A stretch of DNA of 27,533 nt from Synergistes sp. (GCA_016288355.1 JAEEYY010000030.1:1-27533); one strand, 5' to 3'; counted from the stretch's first letter, positions 7,054 to 15,581 are shown. Made by a program: numbers and translations. Notes: generated by a model not told the origin, from the letters alone.

Positions 7054-8412
7054 TTGGAAGATATCAACGTTTTTGACAGGGTCCCGCCCTTCAACCTGGA
7101 AGCGGAGCGCTCCGTTTTAGGTTCGTGTCTTCTTGACGCGGAAGCGCTGACCGTGGTGATGGAAAGTCTTTCCGCCGAAGATTTTTACGATCCGCGTCAC
7201 CGCAGGGTATTTGAGATCATGACGGATATGGCCGAACGTGATCTCGCAGTCGATGCTCTGACTTTCCGCGACGAAGCGAAAAAACAGGGGCTTGAGCAGA
7301 CGGTCGGAAATATGTCTTTTATAGCGTCGCTGACCGAATCGGTGACCACGACGGCCAACGTGGAGTTCCATGCGGGCATCGTGCGCGACAAGGCTGTCCA
7401 CCGCTCGCTGATAGTCGTGGGGAGCGATATATCCAAGCTTGGATTCAGCGAGGACGTCGGGGTCGACGATGCGCTGGAAACAGCCGAACAGCGCGTTTTT
7501 GAGATAGCCCGCACCGGGAGGGCGGCAAATCTGCGTTCGACGCACGAGGTGCTGCTCTCCGCGATGGAGGACATAGAAAAGCGCATGGCCGGAGGCCTTG
7601 CGATAACCGGAGTGCCGTCGGGATTTCGCGATTTCGACAGCATTTCCGCGGGCCTCCAGCCGGGAGGTCTTTATATACTTGCCGCGCGCCCTTCTATGGG
7701 AAAGACGGCGCTTGCGATAAATATCGCGCAGTATACGGCTGTGAAAGAGAATGTGCCGGTCCTGATATTCAGTCTGGAAATGTCTGCCGAACAGATAGTC
7801 CAGAGGATGCTCTCATCAGAGGCAAAAGTCAATCTCAGGGAGATGTTTGAATCAAGCCACCAGCAGACGGAACAGTGGAAGCGCCTTAAAGAAGCGGCAG
7901 CTACTATCGAGAAGAGTCCTGTCTTCATTGACGATACCTCACAGCTCAACACGGTCGAACTGCGCGGCAGGTGCCGCCGCTTCTTCTCCAAGCACGGTTC
8001 AGGGCGAGGGCTGGTAATACTTGACTATCTGCAGCTGATGCAGGCTGCCCGCAGAACTGAAAACCGTACGCAGGAAGTCTCGGAGATATCCCGCACTCTT
8101 AAGAGCATAGCACGTGAATTTAAAGTCCCGGTGCTTGCCCTTTCGCAGCTTTCACGCGATGTGGAAAAACGTGACAAAAACAACAGGAGACCGCAGCTGT
8201 CGGACCTGCGCGAAAGCGGGTCTATAGAGCAGGATGCTGACATGGTCGCTTTTCTCTACCGCGAGGCTTACTACGCTCAGGAGAATGATATAAACGATGC
8301 GACGGCGGAAATGATCATCGCAAAAAACAGAAATGGTCCGACAGGCAAGATAAACCTTGTATTCTTCCGCGAATTCTCGCGCTTTGAGAGCGCGTACGGA
8401 AACGGCTATTAA
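7054..8412 (+). CDS. dnaB: Replicative DNA helicase DnaB
   Basis: This 452-residue hexameric 5'-3' helicase unwinds DNA at the replication fork. The TTG start at 7054 gives the family-typical opening VPPFNLEAERSVLGSCLLD. An N-terminal helical domain (~1-110) and linker precede the RecA-like domain. That domain has Walker A RPSMGKTA (K217), a Walker B-type LVILDYLQLM near 320-329, then SQLSRDVEKR and DLRESGSIEQDADMV. Length and motifs are normal, with no intein. The conserved rplI-dnaB pair is preserved. AAGGTGGAG inside rplI is the likely ribosome site. A short hairpin plus T-tract follows the stop. Confidence 0.98.
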   Translation: MEDINVFDRVPPFNLEAERSVLGSCLLDAEALTVVMESLSAEDFYDPRHRRVFEIMTDMAERDLAVDALTFRDEAKKQGLEQTVGNMSFIASLTESVTTTANVEFHAGIVRDKAVHRSLIVVGSDISKLGFSEDVGVDDALETAEQRVFEIARTGRAANLRSTHEVLLSAMEDIEKRMAGGLAITGVPSGFRDFDSISAGLQPGGLYILAARPSMGKTALAINIAQYTAVKENVPVLIFSLEMSAEQIVQRMLSSEAKVNLREMFESSHQQTEQWKRLKEAAATIEKSPVFIDDTSQLNTVELRGRCRRFFSKHGSGRGLVILDYLQLMQAARRTENRTQEVSEISRTLKSIAREFKVPVLALSQLSRDVEKRDKNNRRPQLSDLRESGSIEQDADMVAFLYREAYYAQENDINDATAEMIIAKNRNGPTGKINLVFFREFSRFESAYGNGY

Positions 8413-8418
8413 TCGACT

Positions 8419-8439
8419 GGCGCGGACATGCGCCTTTTT
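8419..8439 (+). terminator. Short GC hairpin with T-tract after dnaB
   Basis: GGCGC (8419-8423) pairs with GCGCC (8430-8434) around a 6-base loop and is followed directly by TTTTT (8435-8439). The stem is only five pairs but all G-C, so termination is plausible, perhaps partial. The ATG at 8428 falls in its loop, which argues against that codon being the start of the next gene. Confidence 0.5.
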
Positions 8440-8454
8440 ACGGGGTCAATATTT

Positions 8455-10296
8455 ATGAAAGCTTCAGGAAAAAACAGGATAACGGACAGAAAAAAAGTGC
8501 CTGACGCAGGCTTCGGGCGCGTTCTTCCTCTTGTGCCCAAATGGCTTTTCTATCCGCTTGCTTTCATTTCTCTTGCGCTGCCCAACCTGATCTACTCCGG
8601 CATTTCCTGGTTCGACACGCTGCATATAATGAAGTGGGCCTGGACGATGGTGCCGATAGCGCTGCTGTCGCTTGCCGCAGGCCTGCATCTTGCCGTTCGC
8701 GGACCGGAGCGGACAGGATTCAGATTCGATGCGTTTTCCGCGGTATGGTTTTTCCTGCTGGCATTTATCTCGCTGCAGCCGCTTTGGACTGATATATTCG
8801 CAAGATCGACCTACATGAAAGAGTGGTTTTTCTTCGCGTCGCTCTTTGCAGCCTATCTGCTCTGCTATAACCTCTTTGACAGCGGGAAAGCATGGCGCTG
8901 CGTCCTCTGGCTCGCAAATATCAATGCTGCGGTAAATATTGTTTTTGCCGAACTGCTGATAAGGGATATGAACGGTATCTGTTCCCTGATAATGAACGTA
9001 CCGGGCAATTATATCGGCAATACCGGGCAGCAGGAGATGTTCGGCCTCTGGATGGCGATGTGCGTGATGAACTGCGTCATCCTGCATGTGGTCTATACGC
9101 GCCTTTCCTCTGAGGAAAGGACCGGCAAAGGGCAGAGGTGTGTCCGGTATCTTAATCTTTTGATGCTGGCATTCGTCTCCTGGGGGCTTTGGAACTCAAC
9201 CACACGTGCCGGCGTACTCTCGCTTTTTGTCGGTATGGCGGTATCTGCGGCAGTGATATGCAGGAACATGGACAGAAAGCTTCTGAAGCCTGTATGGACC
9301 TCGGCGCTTATAGTGGCCCTTGTGCTTCTGGTAAATATCTGTATGGGCCATTTCGGCTGGAGCCGCGCCTATTCCCTTATCAGCAAGACCTCTGACATGC
9401 TTGTCAATATGGCGAATGTCGGGGCAAGGCGCGAGATATGGATGACGAGCTGGAATGTCGTTAAAGAGCATCCCGTTGCCGGCGTCGGCCTCGGTCATTT
9501 CAAGTGGCACTATCTTGAAGCGCAGGGCAGGGCTCTGCGTGCTCACCCATGGATGAAATGGCAGTTCACTTACTGGGCGCACTGCGAATATCTGCAGTGG
9601 CTTGCGGAAATGGGGATATTCGGCGCCGCGGTGCTGCTTGCCGCCGCCATATGGTGGCTTATCGCCTTCGTGCGGGCCCTCAGGCAGAGGAGGCCACTGT
9701 CAGATATGGCATTATGGGGGTGCGCGCTGATATTTCTCATATGCTTCGACGCGCTCTTCAGCCGTCCCTTCCACCGCATCGAAAATGCGGTATGGCTCTC
9801 TTTTGCTTTCGCTGCCGCAAACAGGGAACTTTTTTCGCCGTCCGGTTATTTCAGGGGGCGCACAGCGGATTATCTGTACAGGTCTTTCGGAGTATTTATC
9901 GCGGCCGCCTCTGCCGCCGGAATGATCTTTCTTGCGTCGGGCTGCATCGCGGACAAGCATCTGCGCGCCGCTACTCTGACCAACAGAGCCGTGCTGCAGC
10001 GCAGCCATATAGACGCCGCTGCCAGGAGTCTTATGGAGCGTGACGAGGCAAAAGAACAGCTGGCATATCATCTGCTTTCCGCAGCCGCGGCCAGCGGCAG
10101 GCCTGAGGCTATGCGGGCGGGAACAGAACAGCTTGCGCGCAGCTTCATGACCAGGCCGCATGGAAAGCTGTTTTTTGACCTTTTAGAGATCGCAAAACAG
10201 ACGAATAACAGAAGACTGCTTGATATGCTTGTGCCTTATCTGCATCCGAACGTATTCGGCGGCGCCCCGGCAGCTTCCGGTGAGCATCGCCAGTAA
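8455..10296 (+). CDS. Wzy_C-family membrane protein (O-antigen ligase / candidate O-oligosaccharyltransferase)
   Basis: This is a large multi-pass membrane protein of 613 residues. About a dozen hydrophobic segments cover residues ~20-500. A large loop near residues ~310-390 carries REIWMTSWNVVKEHPVAGVG and AHCEYLQWLAEMGIFG. Together these are the hallmark of the Wzy_C (PF04932-type) family, which transfers lipid-linked glycans to lipid A-core (WaaL) or to protein (PglL/PilO). After the last membrane segment (IFLASGCIADKHL) comes a ~120-residue helical tail, possibly periplasmic. The ATG at 8455 is preferred to the ATG at 8428 because the latter lies in the terminator loop. The gene directly abuts a pseudopilin gene (TAA then ATG), which hints at a protein-glycosylating role, but ligase versus polymerase versus transferase cannot be settled from sequence alone. 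Confidence 0.75.
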   Translation: MKASGKNRITDRKKVPDAGFGRVLPLVPKWLFYPLAFISLALPNLIYSGISWFDTLHIMKWAWTMVPIALLSLAAGLHLAVRGPERTGFRFDAFSAVWFFLLAFISLQPLWTDIFARSTYMKEWFFFASLFAAYLLCYNLFDSGKAWRCVLWLANINAAVNIVFAELLIRDMNGICSLIMNVPGNYIGNTGQQEMFGLWMAMCVMNCVILHVVYTRLSSEERTGKGQRCVRYLNLLMLAFVSWGLWNSTTRAGVLSLFVGMAVSAAVICRNMDRKLLKPVWTSALIVALVLLVNICMGHFGWSRAYSLISKTSDMLVNMANVGARREIWMTSWNVVKEHPVAGVGLGHFKWHYLEAQGRALRAHPWMKWQFTYWAHCEYLQWLAEMGIFGAAVLLAAAIWWLIAFVRALRQRRPLSDMALWGCALIFLICFDALFSRPFHRIENAVWLSFAFAAANRELFSPSGYFRGRTADYLYRSFGVFIAAASAAGMIFLASGCIADKHLRAATLTNRAVLQRSHIDAAARSLMERDEAKEQLAYHLLSAAAASGRPEAMRAGTEQLARSFMTRPHGKLFFDLLEIAKQTNNRRLLDMLVPYLHPNVFGGAPAASGEHRQ

Positions 10297-10953
10297 ATGC
10301 CGGGACGACGCGGATTTACTTTAATAGAAGTAATGCTCGCGGCGGGGCTTGCCGCCATTATTGCGTCCGCGGCGCTGGCTCCGCTTGTTTTTACAGTGAG
10401 GTCTCTCCGTGAGGCGCAGATGCGTTACGGCGCTGCGCACAGCGCCCCTGCCGCAGCGGAGAAAATATATCATGACGCCCGCGGTGCGCTCAGCAACCCC
10501 TCCTTCCCGGTTTTCAAAGTGATTCGCAAAAGCGGTCTTTCAAGGGAGCGCGACGACAGACTGCTGGTCTGGGGCAGGATGCAGGGACCTTCCGGACAGG
10601 TCACCGGCGTTGCGGTCTACAGGATCGCAGGAGGGAAGACCGCAGGAACACAAAAGCAGGGGCTCTACCGATGGCTGCTGTCCGATTCTGACTCTTCCGC
10701 GCCGCCGGGCGGCGCCGCTTACAGAAAAGGGGGCGGAAGCCCCGTAGATATAGATACAGACCTGCTCGACGAAGCGGACGCCACACTGATACTGCATGAT
10801 GCGACCGGTCTTCGCTTTACTGTCTGCGGCAAGGGGAAAAAGTGGCAGGAGGAATATGAAGGCGCTCTTCCTGCTGCGCTGCGGACCGAGCTGACCGTAA
10901 ACGGTAAGGAATATTCTTATACAGGGAGATTCCCGAATGCGGCGGAAAAGTAA
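10297..10953 (+). CDS. gspJ: Type II secretion minor pseudopilin, GspJ-like
   Basis: This 218-residue pseudopilin opens with MPGRRG^FTLIE, a class III prepilin peptidase site. Cleavage after G6 leaves a mature N-terminal Phe and the conserved Glu at +5, followed by a ~20-residue hydrophobic helix (VMLAAGLAAIIASAALAPLV). The globular part is soluble and beta-rich. Size (larger than GspH/I) and position directly before gspK fit GspJ, which with GspI and GspK caps the pseudopilus. The GspJ label rests mainly on context and length. The ATG follows the previous stop with no gap, and the 3' end overlaps gspK by 17 bases. The globular domain contains a low-complexity Gly/Ser/Pro patch (SSAPPGGAAYRKGGGSP). 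Confidence 0.7.
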   Translation: MPGRRGFTLIEVMLAAGLAAIIASAALAPLVFTVRSLREAQMRYGAAHSAPAAAEKIYHDARGALSNPSFPVFKVIRKSGLSRERDDRLLVWGRMQGPSGQVTGVAVYRIAGGKTAGTQKQGLYRWLLSDSDSSAPPGGAAYRKGGGSPVDIDTDLLDEADATLILHDATGLRFTVCGKGKKWQEEYEGALPAALRTELTVNGKEYSYTGRFPNAAEK

Positions 10954-11851
10954 GGGGTTTATCTTCATAGCGGTGCTTTTTTCACTGACGCTGCTGCTGA
11001 CTGCCGCAACAGCTTTTGCATGGTTCGCGCGCACGGAGTCAAAGCGCGAAGCCGCGCGTGAAAACATACTGAAATGCCGCGGCGCTGCGGAGGCCGCGGC
11101 GGATATCGTAGGTGAAATGATAGCGGCAGACAGGAGCGGCCATGACGGCTTTGATGAAGCGCTTTACGCTCCCGGCGGCGGTATCAGGCTAAAAATCGGA
11201 GAATATGACGTTAAGGTGCATATAACGCCGCTGTGCGGCAAAATGCCGGTCAATGCGCTGCTGCTTCCGGACAGGGTGACAGTGCGAGAAGAGTACAGAT
11301 ACGCGTGGAACTCGATATGGGAAGAGATGGAGCATGATGATCTTGCCCTGCGCGTTATCGATTTCATCGATGCGGACAGCAAACAGACGCTCGGAGGCGC
11401 GGAGGACGAGAAAAATATAAACAGGCCGCTTGCCGATCTAAGCGAGCTGAAGGCTGTATCCGGAATAGACGACGGCCTGCTGTGGGGCGGCAGGGAGCAT
11501 CCCGGAGGCATTGCGAGGTATCTCGATACGCTGGACGGGCAGAAGATAAATATCAATATCGCGGAAGCGGAAATGATAGCGAAGCTTGATCCTGCGATAA
11601 CGCTTGACACGGCGCGTCTTGTGACTGCGTCACGTCTTTCTTCGCCGCTCAAAAGCATTGAAGATCTGCGGCGTATCCCCGGTTTCCCGGCTGCCCTTGC
11701 TACAAAGCTGGCAAATGTGATAGGCTATGAGAGTATTTTTTTTCTGCTTGAGACAAATGTATCGGCTGGCGGCGGAACTGCGGCGAGAAATTACCGGATA
11801 ACCGTGCGCCGTTTGGAAAATAAATGTATCATAGAGAAATGGGAAGAGTAG
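10937..11851 (+). CDS. gspK: Type II secretion minor pseudopilin GspK
   Basis: This 304-residue protein starts MRRKSKG^FIFIAVLFSL with a long hydrophobic helix. The +5 position after the cleavage Gly is Ala rather than Glu, the known peculiarity of GspK, which sits at the pseudopilus tip. The large size, the NALLLPDR segment and the RVIDFIDADSKQT stretch (calcium/insert region in known GspK) support the assignment. A helix-hairpin-helix-like region at ~235-265 (SIEDLRRIPGFPAALATKL) adds to this. It overlaps the upstream pseudopilin gene by 17 bases, suggesting coupled translation. A 28-base gap separates it from the gspL candidate start. Confidence 0.85.
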   Translation: MRRKSKGFIFIAVLFSLTLLLTAATAFAWFARTESKREAARENILKCRGAAEAAADIVGEMIAADRSGHDGFDEALYAPGGGIRLKIGEYDVKVHITPLCGKMPVNALLLPDRVTVREEYRYAWNSIWEEMEHDDLALRVIDFIDADSKQTLGGAEDEKNINRPLADLSELKAVSGIDDGLLWGGREHPGGIARYLDTLDGQKININIAEAEMIAKLDPAITLDTARLVTASRLSSPLKSIEDLRRIPGFPAALATKLANVIGYESIFFLLETNVSAGGGTAARNYRITVRRLENKCIIEKWEE

Positions 11852-11879
11852 CTTATTTATCAGGAAAGGTAGATCAGGG

Positions 11880-13085
11880 CTGAAAAAAGTAAAAGGCTTG
11901 TTTGGAGGTTCAGCTTTACCGGCGCGCCGGCCGGCAAAGCGCGATATAAAATTTTGTTTTCCTCCTTATTACGGCGGTTCCAATGTGCGGGCAGGCGGAA
12001 AAAACGTACTGTTTGTTCCTCTGCGCACAGCGGTGCTTTGTCCTTTTTCTTTCCCTTTCGGCAGGAGAGGCAGCTTAAGAGACGCTATAAAGTTCACGTT
12101 CCGTCCTATACTTGGCGGCCTTGCAGAAAAGCTTTCAATGGTACCGCAGGTGACGCTTCAGCGCTCTGATCTGACGCAGGGAGCCGCTTGGTTCGTATCA
12201 AAAGAAGAGATAGATGAATGCGAAGAGAACTTTGGGAAGGATATCGTCCTTCTCCCTGCTCCCGCTGCGTTTGCCGCAGAAATGGAAGACGGCGGCATAT
12301 CGGTCTGGAGTTCACCCTCGTCCTCATGCGCTATATGGTTTGACAAGGGATCTGTGCCCAGGTTCTACAAATATATGCCTTCTTCGGAGGGTGACGCGGA
12401 GGATCTGTGCGAGTGGATGTGCCGCTACGCATCAGCCGAGGGGGCGGATCTGCCCTCCGAAAGCGTGCTTATATGCCGGGAAGGCAGCATGACCCAGGAG
12501 GAGCTGCGGCGTGCCGCAGAAGCGTCCTTTGCCGCATCTCCGTCTCTGTCGCGCCTTGACTTGTCAAGCAGGGGTGCGGCCGCTGCGGAAAGGTGCGATG
12601 TCTTTTCATCGGCCTGCTTTGCCGCGCTTAAATCTGCAGCGGCTGTCGGAGTTCTTTTCCTTGTTCTTTCATTGGTTTTGCTTTTGCAGAACAAGCGTCT
12701 GTATGCGTCTCTTGAGGAAGCGCCCCGCGAGATATGCGGCACTGTGCTGGGAGAGAGGGGAGGAAATCCGCTTGCTTACGCGGCAAAACGTCTGAGAATG
12801 CTTTCCGGCGAATCTTCCCGGCTCTCATTTGAGAAGACGCTTGCGGATATTGCGTCGGCTTTTGAGGAACTGCCGGATAAAAAAGCGGTGCGCATAGATT
12901 CTCTGCGTTACGGGAGCGAACGCACCGAAGTGGAGGGAACGGCCTCAAAGACGGATGATATACAGAAGCTCCGTGATGCGTTCGGCAGAAAAGGTTTTTC
13001 CGCTAAGACAGGCGGAGTCCAGCAGATTCCGGGAGGCGGCATGCGTTTTACGCTTACGCTTTCGGCAGGAGAGAACGTCAGATGA
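11880..13085 (+). CDS. gspL: Type II secretion inner-membrane platform protein GspL (PilM/PilN-like)
   Basis: The protein has a cytoplasmic domain (residues ~1-245) that would correspond to the actin-like part binding GspE. One membrane helix follows at ~252-272 (AVGVLFLVLSLVLLLQ), then a periplasmic domain with a coiled stretch and a ferredoxin-like fold (IDSLRYGSERTEVEGTA to MRFTLTLSAG). This layout is GspL. AGGAAAGG (11862-11869) is 10 bases from a CTG at 11880, giving M-K-K-V-K-G-L-F-G-G. The alternative TTG at 11898 has no ribosome site at the right distance. The CTG start is therefore likely but unproven. The N-terminal domain is poorly conserved by eye, so the assignment leans on topology and the neighbours. 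It overlaps gspM by ATGA. Confidence 0.75.
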   Translation: MKKVKGLFGGSALPARRPAKRDIKFCFPPYYGGSNVRAGGKNVLFVPLRTAVLCPFSFPFGRRGSLRDAIKFTFRPILGGLAEKLSMVPQVTLQRSDLTQGAAWFVSKEEIDECEENFGKDIVLLPAPAAFAAEMEDGGISVWSSPSSSCAIWFDKGSVPRFYKYMPSSEGDAEDLCEWMCRYASAEGADLPSESVLICREGSMTQEELRRAAEASFAASPSLSRLDLSSRGAAAAERCDVFSSACFAALKSAAAVGVLFLVLSLVLLLQNKRLYASLEEAPREICGTVLGERGGNPLAYAAKRLRMLSGESSRLSFEKTLADIASAFEELPDKKAVRIDSLRYGSERTEVEGTASKTDDIQKLRDAFGRKGFSAKTGGVQQIPGGGMRFTLTLSAGENVR

Positions 13086-13552
13086 TACCGCTCGGCGAGC
13101 TTAAAGGGCTTCCGGAAGCAAAACGCCTGAAAGCCGCGGCGCTGGTAGCCCTTCTGATATGGGCCGCAGCAGCAGCCGTATTCTCTTTTGCGCACTCGTT
13201 GCTCAAAGAAAATGAGAGACTGCTGTCAGATTCAGGGCGGGTGCTTTCCGCTGCTGTGAAGATAAGATCGTACCCTCAGCTTGAAGCCGCTGTGGAAAAA
13301 GAGCCGCTGTCAGTCCTTTCCGAAGTGGTGGATAAGCTCGGTCTGCAGGACCGCGTAGCACAGCTCGCGTCCTCTCCGTCGGGGCTGGTGCTGCAGCTGA
13401 ACAGGCTCTACCGCGATGAATTCGTCAAGCTGGCTGAGGACATAGGAAAAAACGGCCTTTCGGTAAATACCGCCGAGATTCGCGCGTTTTCGTCAAATAA
13501 GGACGGTCGTCTGATCAACGTGACGCTTACCGTGACCGGAGCTAAAGAATGA
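13082..13552 (+). CDS. gspM: Type II secretion platform protein GspM
   Basis: A small bitopic protein of 156 residues: a short basic cytoplasmic N-terminus, a membrane helix at ~18-38 (AALVALLIWAAAAAVFSF), a short coiled segment, and a periplasmic ferredoxin-like domain from ~residue 60. The domain includes SVLSEVVDKLGLQDRVAQL, a common GspM/PilO-type motif region. GspM partners GspL in the inner-membrane platform that links the GspE ATPase to the pseudopilus. Both junctions are ATGA overlaps (with gspL and gspN), an arrangement typical of subunits made in fixed ratios. The family is weakly conserved, and context contributes strongly to the call. Confidence 0.75.
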   Translation: MIPLGELKGLPEAKRLKAAALVALLIWAAAAAVFSFAHSLLKENERLLSDSGRVLSAAVKIRSYPQLEAAVEKEPLSVLSEVVDKLGLQDRVAQLASSPSGLVLQLNRLYRDEFVKLAEDIGKNGLSVNTAEIRAFSSNKDGRLINVTLTVTGAKE

Positions 13553-14139
13553 AGAAATTAGCTGCCGCGGCCGCCTTGATCTCAGGAATAATATGCGGGC
13601 TCTTGTTCTTCCTGCCATGGGATACCGCGGCTGTCACCGCTGCCGATACAGCCGCCGCACGTGCCGCCGAAAAGGGCGTTTACATTACCGTATCATCGGC
13701 TGCCGCCGAGGGGTTCATCCCGAAAAGTTTCAGATACAGAGATGTCACGGCGGATCTCCCGATGCTCAGGATAACGCTGAGTGACGCGCTGATCAGGCCT
13801 ATGATGACAGCCTCTCTCCTCTCGCGCGGGCTGAAGTGCGGCGTTGAGACGGGGCGCGGCAGCATCGTCACTCTCACGCGCCAGCCCATGGAGTGGAGAT
13901 CAGGCAGCGCCATGATCACACTGTCGGACGGCACAGTGAAGCTTGACGATATCGCATTTGTCGGCAGCACCTCTCTTTCAGGCAGCGCAGAGCTTTCGTC
14001 TTCAGACGGAAGTCTTGTCAAGGCCTCTCTTCTGCTTAAATCGGAGCCTGAGATCGACAGGGCGCTTGAGATGGCAAAGAATATGGGGATGCTGCGGCTG
14101 ACAAAAGTCAAGCCGGGTGAATGGAGAATCGAGAAATGA
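13549..14139 (+). CDS. gspN: Type II secretion protein GspN-like
   Basis: A 196-residue protein with one N-terminal membrane helix (residues ~4-25, AAAAALISGIICGLLFFLPW) and then an all-beta extracytoplasmic domain. The 'FLPWD' after the helix and the beta-repeat texture (FRYRDVTADLPMLRITLSDA, later LTLSDGTVKLDDIAFVG-like strands) resemble GspN. That subunit is accessory and absent from many T2SS. It is shorter than typical GspN proteins (about 250 residues), so it may be a reduced form. It is joined to gspM and gspC by ATGA overlaps. Location between gspM and gspC supports the call as much as sequence does. Confidence 0.65.
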   Translation: MKKLAAAAALISGIICGLLFFLPWDTAAVTAADTAAARAAEKGVYITVSSAAAEGFIPKSFRYRDVTADLPMLRITLSDALIRPMMTASLLSRGLKCGVETGRGSIVTLTRQPMEWRSGSAMITLSDGTVKLDDIAFVGSTSLSGSAELSSSDGSLVKASLLLKSEPEIDRALEMAKNMGMLRLTKVKPGEWRIEK

Positions 14140-15113
14140 GCTTTTCCGTTTCGGAAAAAGACAAAACGACAGACAATGCTTCCGCCGCCCGCGGCAGAAG
14201 GTTTCTTGCCGCGTTTGCCGGGATTTTCCGCGGACGGGGGAAAAACGCGGCTTATTCGCGCACGTCGCTGCCGGTGCTCTTTTTTGGAGGCGTGCTTGCC
14301 GGTCTGTGTATCTGCCTTCTGCTGAAGGGGATACTTATTTCGTTTTCTGCCGCCGCACATAAAAGCATGGCGGCAAGAGCTGCGCTGCGCAGCCCGTCTT
14401 TCGCCGCCGCAGGGTCTTCGGTAGGGCTTGCCGCCGTAAAGGATATCGATCTCTTCGGCGCTGAGCTGCGCACAGCTGAAAAAAGCGAACAGAAGTCATC
14501 TCTGTCAGCGCTTTCGCTTAAAGGAACGCTTCCGAATATAGGCGCATGGATCTCAGGCCGGGACGGGACGCATCTTTATCTGAAGGGGCAGAATGTCAGC
14601 GGTTATCAGCTCAAGGAGATAAGATACGGCGAAGCTGTCCTTTTCGACGGCAAGGAAAGACATTCGCTCTTTCTGACTCTATCCGGGGGAAGCGCGGAAA
14701 AAGCCCCCGCCCCTGTCAGGAAAGCGGCGGCACAGCCTGAGAACCGCGGCCGGCATCTGCGCCCGAAACTTGATTTTTCAGGCATAGAAGCGGCTTCCGC
14801 AGATAAAGAGGGTGCGGTGCCGCGTGAACTGGTGGATGCCCTGTTGATGAATCCTTATGATGAGCTGAAGAAGATGCGCATGGTCCCGGCCGATGACGGT
14901 TCCGGCATGCTGCTCCAGCGCATCGATAAAGACAGTGTTTTCGCACATGTCGGAGTCGCCGCCGGAGACGTGATACAGGCTGTGAACGGAGTGAATATAA
15001 CCAATATGGGAGAGGCCGCCAACGCGGTAAATTCGCTGATGGCGGGGAGCCGTTTTGACGTTTCCGTGCTGAGGGACGGCAAGCAGGTCGACCTTAAATA
15101 CCAGGTAAAATAG
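14136..15113 (+). CDS. gspC: Type II secretion inner-membrane protein GspC with C-terminal PDZ domain
   Basis: A 325-residue bitopic protein. The ATG at 14136 is chosen because it forms an ATGA overlap with the gspN stop and has GGAG at 14123-14126; an ATG 15 bases upstream is less well placed. The N-terminus is cytoplasmic (~1-44), with a membrane helix at ~45-70. A homology region follows at ~115-190 (LSLKGTLPNIGAWISGRDGT, the segment that contacts the secretin N0 domain in known systems). After a Pro/Ala linker comes a PDZ domain at ~247-325 (LLQRIDKDSVFAHVGVAAGD, VIQAVNGVNI). PDZ-type GspC connects the platform to GspD and contributes to substrate selection. Confidence 0.85.
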   Translation: MSFSVSEKDKTTDNASAARGRRFLAAFAGIFRGRGKNAAYSRTSLPVLFFGGVLAGLCICLLLKGILISFSAAAHKSMAARAALRSPSFAAAGSSVGLAAVKDIDLFGAELRTAEKSEQKSSLSALSLKGTLPNIGAWISGRDGTHLYLKGQNVSGYQLKEIRYGEAVLFDGKERHSLFLTLSGGSAEKAPAPVRKAAAQPENRGRHLRPKLDFSGIEAASADKEGAVPRELVDALLMNPYDELKKMRMVPADDGSGMLLQRIDKDSVFAHVGVAAGDVIQAVNGVNITNMGEAANAVNSLMAGSRFDVSVLRDGKQVDLKYQVK

Positions 15114-15117
15114 CCGG

Positions 15118-15570
15118 ATGTCACGAAACGGCGGCTTCACTCTTATAGAGATCATGGTTTCTGTAATGCTGCTGGCCTCGGTTGCCGCGGCTTCTCTCAA
15201 GCTGGTCATCACAGCACAGAGAACGCTTGCTGAGACCGGGGAGCGTCAGAATCTGCTGAATGAAGCAGAAGCAATAGAAACCGGGATATTTACCGGCATT
15301 ATAGCCGGGAAAGGAACAAGCGGGGATATAAGCTGGGTATCGGAGATCAGAAAGAATGAGATGTTCGGCGAAGATTTCGGGAAACTGCGTTTCGGCGCTT
15401 CGGCCGACTATTCGCCGGGCAGGTTTGTCATAAAGTGGCGGGAAATAACGGTGACTGACAGCAAAAAACGCATGATAACCCTCTGCTCGTCCGTGAATAA
15501 CGGGGAAAGTGCGGAGGCCGGGCAATTGAGTTCTGTTCAGACAGAAGAAAATGCCGAGAAAATAAAGTAA
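15118..15570 (+). CDS. gspI: Type II secretion minor pseudopilin, GspI-like
   Basis: A 150-residue pseudopilin with the prepilin peptidase site SRNGG^FTLIE. Glu is at +5 of the mature protein, followed by a hydrophobic helix IMVSVMLLASVAAASLKLV. The next segment (TAQRTLAETGERQNLLNEAEAIETGI) is an amphipathic helical extension with the 'A..L.E...A..E' texture of GspI, so GspI is preferred over GspH or GspG. It lacks the G-T-G-like and C-terminal features expected of a major pseudopilin GspG. It starts 4 bases after gspC and is followed by a short AT-rich spacer before gspD. The subtype is moderately certain; pseudopilin identity is certain. Confidence 0.7.
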   Translation: MSRNGGFTLIEIMVSVMLLASVAAASLKLVITAQRTLAETGERQNLLNEAEAIETGIFTGIIAGKGTSGDISWVSEIRKNEMFGEDFGKLRFGASADYSPGRFVIKWREITVTDSKKRMITLCSSVNNGESAEAGQLSSVQTEENAEKIK

Positions 15571-15575
15571 AATAA

Positions 15576-15581
15576 TATAAT
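15576..15581 (+). promoter_or_regulatory. Possible -10 element before gspD
   Basis: A perfect TATAAT in an AT-rich spacer (15568-15585) that stands out from its GC-richer surroundings, 50 bases before the gspD start. No acceptable -35 is seen 16-18 bases upstream, so this may only be an internal weak promoter or chance. Confidence 0.2.
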
